Shown: piece by piece, positions 1 through 5,747 of the stretch | Numbering within the stretch: the first letter of the stretch is position 1 | Layout of the letters: every line of letters starts with the position of its first letter | IMG/VR virus record: IMGVR_UViG_3300046336_000025 | Span: 1 to 26,236 of that record | Direction: 5' to 3' (one strand) | DNA from: a virus | Length of the DNA stretch: 26,236 nt | Translations under genes and position numbers: made by a program | Notes under the pieces: generated by a model | What the model saw: only the letters and a program-made list of their open reading frames with translations | Database searches by the model: none | Told to the model about the DNA's origin: nothing

Positions 1-24
1 ATTAATAGAACTATCTTTGATTAA

Positions 25-54
25 CTATCGAGGATAGAAACCCCGTAGGGTTTC
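25..54 (-). terminator. Tandem hairpins after the minus-strand gene
   Basis: Read on the minus strand just after the stop of the 103-residue gene, a 7-bp stem GAAACCC/GGGTTTC (37-43 with 48-54) closes a 4-base loop. A second small hairpin CTATC/GATAG (25-29 with 33-37) follows. The position fits a transcription end for the minus-strand gene, but there is no clear run of T after either stem, so a classical intrinsic terminator is only a possibility. Confidence 0.4.
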
Positions 55-59
55 AGGAG

Positions 60-371
60 TTACTCAGTAACTTCGTCGAGGAGAGCGAAGAAGTGATCGA
101 AACTAGCTGCAAATGATGCAGATTTAGCTTTTTGTTTACTAACTTGTTCAGCAGAGTTAGCCAATTGTAGTGCTATTTCAGCTCTACAGTTTTGTTTGAA
201 TGCTTTAGCTTCAAGTTTATATTGATATGCCTGTTCGTTAGATTGTTTATTAACGAATGCAGTGAGCATATCAGCACCAACACCAACTGCACCAATGGAT
301 GCAGTGATGGTGTTAGCAGTAGTTGCAACGGTTGTGAGGATAGAACCGAATGCGAGTTTAGTAGATGCCAT
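60..371 (-). CDS. Small hypothetical phage protein, minus strand
   Basis: I do not recognise this 103-residue protein. The first ~40 residues are rich in Ala, Thr, Gly and Val (a weakly hydrophobic, possibly membrane-interacting stretch around residues 6-38). The rest is Gln/Lys/Ala-rich and probably helical, ending in an acidic tail. The start ATG at 371 has a GGAG-type ribosome binding site 7-10 bases upstream (TGGAGC on the minus strand), which supports it as real. It is the only convincing minus-strand gene here and diverges from the late block across a 646-bp gap, so it probably belongs to a different transcription unit. The plus-strand frames overlapping it have no such ribosome binding site. 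Confidence 0.7.
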   Translation of the reverse strand: MASTKLAFGSILTTVATTANTITASIGAVGVGADMLTAFVNKQSNEQAYQYKLEAKAFKQNCRAEIALQLANSAEQVSKQKAKSASFAASFDHFFALLDEVTE

Positions 372-435
372 GGGAAGCTCCAGTTAGTTACGGCAAAGAT
401 GCCTTAAGCGACGCAGGAGCTAGTGTATGTAGCAT

Positions 436-486
436 GTGTACACAGTGTACGGGGGGGTACTTTATGTGTACGGGGGGTAGGTGTAC
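436..486. repeat. GTGTAC / G-run repeat cluster
   Basis: GTGTAC occurs four times, at 436, 445, 466 and 481. The second and third are each followed by a G-run (7 and 6 G), giving two near-identical copies of GTGTACGGGGGGTA about 21 bp apart. The first overlaps the 8-bp palindrome GTGTACAC. The spacing and palindromic core look like binding sites for a dimeric regulator or a phage-specific promoter element; this is inference. It lies 65-115 bp upstream of the minus-strand gene's start. Confidence 0.6.
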
Positions 487-516
487 CCTAATAATACATG
501 CGGACACACATATAAT

Positions 517-549
517 AAAAATCAAAAGTTTTACTAGAGCTAACTTTAT
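517..549. repeat. Imperfect direct repeat, copy 1
   Basis: An AT-rich stretch with the core AAAAATC-AAAAGTTTT followed about 10 bases later by TAACTTT. A second copy lies at 578-610, about 61 bp away. Each copy contains the near-palindrome AAAAGTTTT. This could be a pair of protein-binding or promoter sites; function unknown. Confidence 0.5.
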
Positions 550-577
550 CTTCTGGCTACTATGGAACATACACATC

Positions 578-610
578 AAAAAATCTAAAAGTTTTCCAAT
601 ATAACTTTGT
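578..610. repeat. Imperfect direct repeat, copy 2
   Basis: Second copy of the AAAAATC(T)AAAAGTTTT...TAACTTT unit described for 517-549, with a few substitutions and small indels. It is immediately followed by a short hairpin, TCTAA/TTAGA (610-614 with 621-625). Confidence 0.5.
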
Positions 611-711
611 CTAAAAAATATTAGATTAAAGGTTTCTTATATTGTGATCCTTAATAATGTCTTAAAAATGGATAGGAATGGGGCGCTGAATAATTATTCG
701 CAAGTAGGGAG

Positions 712-754
712 TTATAAATAAAAAAATAGGGAGAACAACAAATGCTCTCCCTAT
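712..754 (-). terminator. Intrinsic terminator on the minus strand
   Basis: A perfect 9-bp inverted repeat ATAGGGAGA/TCTCCCTAT (726-734 with 746-754) with an 11-base loop. On the minus strand it is followed by TTTTTT-A-TTTAT, the standard Rho-independent layout. On the plus strand the hairpin is not followed by T, so it acts only on leftward transcripts. No minus-strand protein gene lies directly to its right, which implies either a short leftward RNA or a stop for antisense transcription out of the late region. Confidence 0.75.
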
Positions 755-910
755 CCTGCCAAATCATCCCCAAGGAGGTAAGGAACTTTGACTGCAGCGG
801 TTTACATGGCCATCCCCACTCACTGCTGACGGGTTTTGATTCATTGTAGGGGGAAGTCCCCTGTGTTCTTGGTTCCAAGGGTTACGTCAGTAACCGTTGA
901 ACAATAGGAG
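721..910 (-). ncRNA. Candidate structured minus-strand RNA ending at the terminator
   Basis: Between the minus-strand terminator and the late block there is no good protein frame, but by eye several inverted repeats nest. ATTGT/ACAAT (905-901 with 847-843) encloses a 6-bp hairpin GGTTAC-TGAC-GTAACC (893-878) and a 5-bp hairpin AGGGG/CCCCT (860s-848). The CTGAC at the first hairpin's loop could pair with GTCAG further along (827-831), a possible pseudoknot. The layout, structure then terminator, is what a small RNA would show. There is no clear minus-strand promoter: a TATACT (minus strand, about 980) lacks a -35 partner. The same repeats would also fold in a plus-strand leader. Confidence 0.3.
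772..829 (+). other. Perfect Shine-Dalgarno with a 13-codon mini-ORF
   Basis: AAGGAGGT at 772-779 matches the full anti-Shine-Dalgarno sequence, better than any structural gene here. Eight bases later a TTG (788) opens a 13-codon frame that ends at TGA 827-829; an internal ATG lies at 806. The frame ends just before the structured 842-906 segment, as in leader-peptide arrangements, but no regulatory link can be shown from sequence alone. It could also be chance or an element of the opposite-strand RNA. Confidence 0.25.
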
Positions 911-1017
911 TCCCCATCTCTATCTCTTATTGCTAAGGGAGATTTAAAAAGGAAGCATAAGACTGAAGGGTAGGTTAAAGTATAAGCCTATTTAAACCAT
1001 CCTACGGGAAATTTTTC

Positions 1018-1251
1018 ATGGCAGTCTCAAACCAAAACAACGAATCGTGGGTACATCGCGTTCTTGATGAACGAGCAGAACTTGAGAAAAAGGTAGATGC
1101 CCTCCGTTTGTTTCTTGGTTCCAGCAAAGCAAGTGCTTTGCCTGACAGGTCACAAGCGGATCTGAGGGAACAGCTTTATCACATGGAAGGCTACGCTTGG
1201 GTCTTACAACGTAGACTACGTACTGCTTCTACGGTGTTAACACAAACATAA
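1018..1251 (+). CDS. Small helical-hairpin phage protein
   Basis: A 77-residue, charged, probably all-helical protein. Residues 14-33 form a heptad-like segment around DERAELEKKVDALRLFLG, followed by a Pro-containing turn and a second helix (about 48-70, REQLYHMEGYAWVLQRRL). This layout (ERxELxxK...L..FL, then L..QL..M..Y..VL..R) resembles the small phage proteins catalogued as crAss001_48-related; the match is from memory and the function of that family is not established. It is the first gene of the plus-strand late block, 18 bp ahead of the small terminase. The ribosome binding site is weak (GGGAA, 9-13 bases upstream). Confidence 0.7.
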   Translation: MAVSNQNNESWVHRVLDERAELEKKVDALRLFLGSSKASALPDRSQADLREQLYHMEGYAWVLQRRLRTASTVLTQT

Positions 1252-1269
1252 ATCTAAGGAACAAGAACT

Positions 1270-1962
1270 ATGACAACATTTACCGTTGAACTTCTGCAAA
1301 AGACTTTACCTTCCAATCTGCGAACTTCAGCCACACAAGGTATGGTGGACATGCTCAACAACGTGAGCAACAACCAACAAGAAGCTGAACTGATCCGTGA
1401 AAACTTTCTGGGCTACACGGCTGTACTGTCTGAAGGAAAGTACAAGACAGAGGATTATTTAAATGCTGTGAAGTACGTAAGCTTCAAACTGATGAAGTGC
1501 AGCAACGAAGAAGCCTATGTGAAAACTTTCCCTCAACGCTATCAGCGTATGGTGAAAGAAGGGGTAAAGCCCAAGGACATTGGCTCGTATGTGTATGCGT
1601 ATAGCAAAAACAAATTGGTCAACCGAATCATGGAACAGACGATGGTTCCAAGTTGGGTGCTGAACCAAGACATTTTCCAAGAAGCAATCAACACACAAGC
1701 TAGTCTGATGCGTGACCCAGATGTAAGCCCCAAGGTGCGAAGTGATGCAGCCAACAGTTTACTAACCCACTTGGCCAAACCAAAAGAGGCAGGGCCACTG
1801 ATCAATCTGGACATGCGCGATACGTCAGGCATGAAGGAAATGAAAGAGTTGCTGGTCCGTATGGCACAACAACAACAGGGGCTGATCAAAGAAGGTGTCA
1901 CAGCCAGAGAGATTGCTGCTGCAGTCATCATTGACGTGGAGGCTAAAGATGGCTCTAATTAA
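1270..1962 (+). CDS. Terminase small subunit (N4 gp69-like)
   Basis: A 230-residue protein directly upstream of the large terminase and overlapping it by 14 bp, the usual place for a small terminase, which recognises phage DNA and recruits the motor. Residues ~60-125 contain a helical region including a KYVSFKLM segment and a FPQRYQRM segment, then KNKLVNRIMEQTMVPSWVLN at about 112-131. This pattern matches what I recall of small terminases from N4-like and related marine podoviruses. A helical C-terminus rich in Gln/Met/Lys follows (185-230). Ribosome binding site AAGGAACAAG lies 5-14 bases upstream. The assignment rests mainly on position plus family resemblance. Confidence 0.75.
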   Translation: MTTFTVELLQKTLPSNLRTSATQGMVDMLNNVSNNQQEAELIRENFLGYTAVLSEGKYKTEDYLNAVKYVSFKLMKCSNEEAYVKTFPQRYQRMVKEGVKPKDIGSYVYAYSKNKLVNRIMEQTMVPSWVLNQDIFQEAINTQASLMRDPDVSPKVRSDAANSLLTHLAKPKEAGPLINLDMRDTSGMKEMKELLVRMAQQQQGLIKEGVTAREIAAAVIIDVEAKDGSN

Positions 1963-4588
1963 ACAAGAGATTGATCAATGGCTGGACAGTGTGGACTACA
2001 CCATACTGAACAGTCCTGATTACATGCCAACTGAGTTTGCACTGATCTTCATGAACTGGATCAAGTTGGTCAATGGTGGAACAGGTGAGACTCACAAGAC
2101 TCCACCTGTACATCTGGCCATGTTGGACAAAGTTGCACAAGGGGTGAGTGACTACATTGCAAACCTTTGCTTTCGTGGCGCAGCAAAGACTACATTGTTC
2201 ATGGAGTACCTGACATTGTTTGTGGCACAGTTTGGTTACTTACCTAACTTTGGAAGAGTTGAGGGAATGATCTATGTGTCAGACTCAATGGACAACGGCG
2301 TGAAGTCTGCACGAAAGAACATTGAGTTCAGATACAACAACAGTGAGTTCCTACAGTACTGGATTCCATCAGCTAAGTTCACAGACAATTATTTGGAGTT
2401 CAAGAACAGAGACAACATGATGTTAGGCGTCAAGATGTTTGGTGCCAAGGCGCTTGCTTTAGGCACGCTGTTGTATACCCCCGAAGGGGATACCACTACT
2501 ATCGGTGCTTGTCAGATAGGTGATTACATTATTGGGGCGAATGGTATGCCCACACAAATCAAAGCAAAGAGTGTGGTGTTTCACAAACCCATGTACCAAC
2601 TGAGTCTAGCGGATGGACGCTCTCTTCGAGTAAGTGAGGACCACTTGAATCAAGTTTGGCTCAAGAAATTCAACAGTAATCTAGCAGTGCCTCCAACATA
2701 CCAAGAAGAAACACTTAGCACATTGGAACTGTTAGCCTTACCTTTGCATAAGACTGAACTATGGCAATTAGATAATTATAGTAAAGGGTATGAAACCAAA
2801 CGCCCATTGGTTTGGGTAGAAAACTGTAAACCTGTACGATTCACAGAAAAAGAATTACCACTTGACCCCTACACTTTAGGATTGCTGCTGGGTGATGGAG
2901 CAATGTCTGTTAAGGCTTCAGGTCAATTTAGTGTTCGTCTTGTCGCTCACCGGGATGATTGGTTTACATATGAACAACACGTTCCTTATGCGTTGGGCAA
3001 ACAACAGATAGACAAACGTAATACGAATGTTGTAACTAGAACCCTACTCGGAATGAAATCTGTTATTGCTGCTTTAGGTATCAATACCCACGGGGATCGT
3101 AAAGCAATCCCTTATGAGTATTTCTTTGGTTCTGTTGAACAGCGTTTGGCTTTACTGCAAGGACTTATGGACACCGATGGTACTGCTTCAGTATCAGGTA
3201 AAACAACCTACACATCCAACAGTTTGAAATTGGTAGAAGGGATTGTTTCCTTGGTTCGTTCTTTAGGAGGTACAGCTACTCTACGAAAGTCGGGGGTAAA
3301 GAGTTGGCAAGCCCATTTGAAATTAAATCTTCAAATGTTTCGTTTGGACAGAAAATTGCGTCGTCAAAAAACTCATAGGCACATGCTTGTATCTGTCGAG
3401 TCTATTAAACGAATTGCTGACGAACCTAGTCAATGTATTGCTGTGGATAACAAAGATCGACAGTTTATTGCAGACGATTTCGTAAGAACCCACAACACTG
3501 GTCTGCGGGGGACTAAGATTTTTGGTAAGCGTCCTGTCCTGTGTGTGCTGGATGATTTGGTGAGTGATGATGATTCCAAATCTAAAGTAGCAATGGAGTC
3601 GATCAAGGATACTGTTTACAAGGGGGTGAACCATGCTCTTGATCCAACACGTCGCAAGGTGATCTTCAATGGCACACCCTTTAATAAGGATGACATTCTG
3701 ATTGAGGCTGTGGAATCTGGTGCTTGGGATGTGAACGTATGGCCAGTATGTGAAAGATTTCCGTGCACAAAGGAAGAGTTCGTGGGTGCATGGGAAGATC
3801 GATTTACGTTTGAGTACGTGTCGAACCAATATGACATGGCTGTGAAAACAGGTAAGGAAGCTGGCTTCTTCCAAGAGTTGATGCTTCGGATTACATCTGA
3901 AGAAGAACGTCTGGTGCAAGAAGGTGAGCTTCGTTGGTATGAGCGTGCCAAGTTATTGGCCAAAAAATCCACATTCAACTTTTACATCACGACTGACTTT
4001 GCCACATCAGCCAAACAAACGGCTGACTTTTCAGTGATCAGTGTCTGGGCGTACAACTCCAACGGTGATTGGTTCTGGGTTGATGGCATCTGTGAACGTC
4101 AAACAATGGAAAAAACTTTGGCAGATTTGTTTCGCTTGGTTCAGCTTTACAAACCACAGTCTGTTGGTATTGAGACTTCTGGCCAACAAGGTGCATTCAT
4201 TAAATGGATACAGGGGGAGATGCTGCTTAAAAATACATACTTCAACTTGGCTTCATCACGCAAGGGTGGGGAACCCGGTATTCAATCTCAAGGTGACAAG
4301 TTGACCCGATTCACCCTTGTTCTTCCTTGGTTCAAGCTCGGGAAGGTATATTTCCCTGAAGAAATGAAACGAAGCGTTATCATGGGCATCTTCATGGGAC
4401 AACTAAGACTTGTCACCAAGTCTGGTATCAAGGGTAAAGATGATTGTATTGATACAATCTCCCAACTTTTCTACCTTACCCCGTGGAAACCTTCTGAATC
4501 TGCCCCTGTCACTCCTGATGAGAACAGTCTGTGGGAAGAACAACAGGAAGTGGAAGCTCTTAGTGGACTTGCCTCTTACATTGTTTAA
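1949..4588 (+). CDS. terL: Terminase large subunit with an intein (N4 gp68-like)
   Basis: The DNA-packaging motor and headful nuclease, 879 residues as translated and 530 after removal of a 349-residue intein (residues 168-516). ATPase: a Walker A-like FRGAAKTT at residues 75-82 and a Walker B-like CVLDDLV with D535/D536. Nuclease: D683 (YITTDF), E742 (VGIETSG) and D831/D832/D835 (KGKDDCID), the RNase H-like triad expected in TerL. The exteins join as GAK|TGLRGTK, which reads as the conserved N4-type segment before Walker B, so the precursor must splice to give a normal motor. The ATG at 1949 is chosen over upstream in-frame codons because GGAGG lies 6-10 bases before it; it overlaps the small-subunit gene. 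Without splicing, the insertion would separate the ATPase motifs. Confidence 0.95.
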   Translation: MALIKQEIDQWLDSVDYTILNSPDYMPTEFALIFMNWIKLVNGGTGETHKTPPVHLAMLDKVAQGVSDYIANLCFRGAAKTTLFMEYLTLFVAQFGYLPNFGRVEGMIYVSDSMDNGVKSARKNIEFRYNNSEFLQYWIPSAKFTDNYLEFKNRDNMMLGVKMFGAKALALGTLLYTPEGDTTTIGACQIGDYIIGANGMPTQIKAKSVVFHKPMYQLSLADGRSLRVSEDHLNQVWLKKFNSNLAVPPTYQEETLSTLELLALPLHKTELWQLDNYSKGYETKRPLVWVENCKPVRFTEKELPLDPYTLGLLLGDGAMSVKASGQFSVRLVAHRDDWFTYEQHVPYALGKQQIDKRNTNVVTRTLLGMKSVIAALGINTHGDRKAIPYEYFFGSVEQRLALLQGLMDTDGTASVSGKTTYTSNSLKLVEGIVSLVRSLGGTATLRKSGVKSWQAHLKLNLQMFRLDRKLRRQKTHRHMLVSVESIKRIADEPSQCIAVDNKDRQFIADDFVRTHNTGLRGTKIFGKRPVLCVLDDLVSDDDSKSKVAMESIKDTVYKGVNHALDPTRRKVIFNGTPFNKDDILIEAVESGAWDVNVWPVCERFPCTKEEFVGAWEDRFTFEYVSNQYDMAVKTGKEAGFFQELMLRITSEEERLVQEGELRWYERAKLLAKKSTFNFYITTDFATSAKQTADFSVISVWAYNSNGDWFWVDGICERQTMEKTLADLFRLVQLYKPQSVGIETSGQQGAFIKWIQGEMLLKNTYFNLASSRKGGEPGIQSQGDKLTRFTLVLPWFKLGKVYFPEEMKRSVIMGIFMGQLRLVTKSGIKGKDDCIDTISQLFYLTPWKPSESAPVTPDENSLWEEQQEVEALSGLASYIV
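2450..3496 (+). mobile_element. Intein with LAGLIDADG homing endonuclease in TerL
   Basis: A 349-residue in-frame insertion. The N-terminal splicing block starts at Ala168 (ALALGTLLYTPEG) instead of Cys or Ser. Block B has S229..H232 (SEDHLNQVW). Block F has Cys496 (SQCIAVD) exactly 20 residues before the terminal Asn516. The end is Thr514-His515-Asn516, followed by Thr517 as the +1 residue. Ala/Leu start, Cys at F:4 and Thr at G:5 are the hallmarks of class 3 inteins, where the block F Cys is the first nucleophile; the usual Trp of block B is not in its typical place, but a Trp lies at 237. Two dodecapeptide motifs, LGLLLGDG (310-317) and GLMDTDGT (405-412), keep their acidic residues (D316, D408/D410), so the homing endonuclease looks intact. 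Splicing is inferred from these residues. Confidence 0.93.
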
Positions 4589-4599
4589 GGTTTAGATAC

Positions 4600-5298
4600 A
4601 TGCAACTCAATGACTTGTTTCACATGCTTGCCTACGGTGAGTTATCCAACCACCATATAGCCAGTGCTGGTGATGGTACTTTAGCTCTGACCAAGCAACC
4701 ACAGATCGTTCACTTTGCCAATGAAGCCCTTGTACGCTTGTACACGAAGTTCATTCTCAAAGAAAAAGATTGCATTGTTGAACTACAGGAGGGCATTACG
4801 ATATATCGTCTAACACCTGAGTATGCAACTACAAGTTTTGATAGTTCAATAGCCAGTGCTCCTTACATTCGGGACACTCTGAATGAACCTTTCCAAGATG
4901 ACGTGCTTAAAGTCTTGGCCGTGTACACCAATTATGGTGGCCATCGTCCTTTAAACGATGCAAACAATTGCTGGTCAGTTAATACGCCGAGTGCTAAGAC
5001 TTTGCAAGTGAACCTTGCACGCACTGATGAAGTGTTAGCAGTAACTTATCAAGCAAAGCATCCCACACTGGATGATACAGATCAAGAGATTGAACTACCA
5101 GCAACTTTGCATGGGGCTTTGACAGCATTCATTGCATACAAGGTGTTTTTTAACATGAACACACCAGAGTCTCAGGCCATCTCTCAAGGTCACTTGGCCA
5201 TGTTCAATAATATTTGTGCAGACACTACAGAAGCAGATGCGTTAAACTTAAGCATCAGCGGTGTCAACACTCGTTTTAACCTAGGTGGATGGAAATAA
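4600..5298 (+). CDS. Tail/adaptor protein (N4 gp67-like)
   Basis: A 232-residue protein immediately after the large terminase, 11 bp away, the same relative position as N4 gp67, a virion protein of the tail/connector region. The N-terminal ~60 residues look helical (MQLNDLFHMLAYGELSN, then HFANEALVRLYTKFILKE), followed by a beta-rich middle and a helical segment around 165-205. This organisation, an early helix pair for docking on a portal ring followed by a beta domain, fits gp11/gp67-type adaptors as I recall them. There is no strong ribosome binding site besides AAGG about 10 bases upstream. The role in joining portal to tail is inferred from synteny. Confidence 0.7.
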   Translation: MQLNDLFHMLAYGELSNHHIASAGDGTLALTKQPQIVHFANEALVRLYTKFILKEKDCIVELQEGITIYRLTPEYATTSFDSSIASAPYIRDTLNEPFQDDVLKVLAVYTNYGGHRPLNDANNCWSVNTPSAKTLQVNLARTDEVLAVTYQAKHPTLDDTDQEIELPATLHGALTAFIAYKVFFNMNTPESQAISQGHLAMFNNICADTTEADALNLSISGVNTRFNLGGWK

Positions 5299-5300
5299 TC

Positions 5301-5744
5301 ATGGCTATTGTAAAAGCTCCAGACTTGAGTACCAGCAATCTTTATGACACCGTGGGGCATCAGACTGTTGTAATTATTGATCCTGTGTCGGGTGCCCCTG
5401 TTGCACCAGCAGTAGTTGGTTTAACCAATACTGAGTTGCGTGCTGTACCTGTAGCTGTGGCTATACAGTCCCGTGTGTGTTTGGGTACGCAGTTAATTAC
5501 TGCACTCAGTTCTTCTGTTGCCACTAGTCTTACTATTCCTGTGGGTTCTTTGGTGGCAGAGATTCAAGCTGATGGTGGTGTACTACGTTTACGCCAAGAT
5601 GCGGGCACACCTACGGCAACTAGAGGTTGGCGTGTTGATGACGGGATGAGTGTGACAGTTGATAGTGTTCTTACTAGTGTTCGCCTGCTGGCACAGTCTG
5701 GTAGCACAACCCGCGTGCAAATTGCTTACTTCGATAAGGTGTAA
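5301..5744 (+). CDS. Small beta-rich virion protein, probably tail-associated
   Basis: 147 residues, almost entirely beta-type sequence (Val, Thr, Ala, Leu, Gly) with a conserved-looking NTELRAVPV segment at about 45-53 and a C-terminal stretch of alternating hydrophobics (VDSVLTSVRLLAQSG). Such NTELRA-type proteins are commonly found beside phage fibre genes. No enzyme motif is visible. The ATG at 5301 is preferred to the in-frame ATG at 5289, which sits right against the GGTGG that would serve as ribosome binding site. It lies between the adaptor and the fibre, so it may decorate the tail or tip; this is inference. Confidence 0.6.
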   Translation: MAIVKAPDLSTSNLYDTVGHQTVVIIDPVSGAPVAPAVVGLTNTELRAVPVAVAIQSRVCLGTQLITALSSSVATSLTIPVGSLVAEIQADGGVLRLRQDAGTPTATRGWRVDDGMSVTVDSVLTSVRLLAQSGSTTRVQIAYFDKV

Positions 5745-5747
5745 GCA

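Larger units (their letters stand above)
372..1017. other. 646-bp intergenic region with no convincing protein gene
   Basis: This is the divergent gap between the minus-strand gene and the late block. It contains, left to right: a cluster of GTGTAC motifs with G-runs (436-486), two imperfect AAAAGTTTT repeats (517-549 and 578-610), a small hairpin TCTAA/TTAGA (610-625), a minus-strand intrinsic terminator (721-754), a perfect Shine-Dalgarno sequence (772-779) with a 13-codon frame, and a branched-looking inverted-repeat segment (842-906). The longer frames in it lack ribosome binding sites or run across the terminator. It is a likely regulatory region for both directions, but no strong sigma70 promoter is obvious. 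Confidence 0.6.

Noticed and set aside
651-878. 75-residue minus-strand frame in the gap
   Set aside because: It runs straight through the strong minus-strand terminator and lacks a ribosome binding site.
865-905. tRNA-like look of the GGTTCC-containing hairpins
   Set aside because: No acceptor stem, no GGTTCRANYC T-arm and no anticodon arm could be laid out.
3323-3919. 198-residue minus-strand open frame
   Set aside because: Antisense to the intein end and TerL motor region, whose motifs are convincing; composition (His, Leu, Cys) looks like a shadow.
5289-5300. ATG at 5289 as start of the beta-rich protein
   Set aside because: It lies immediately after GGTGG, leaving no spacing for a ribosome; the ATG at 5301 fits better.
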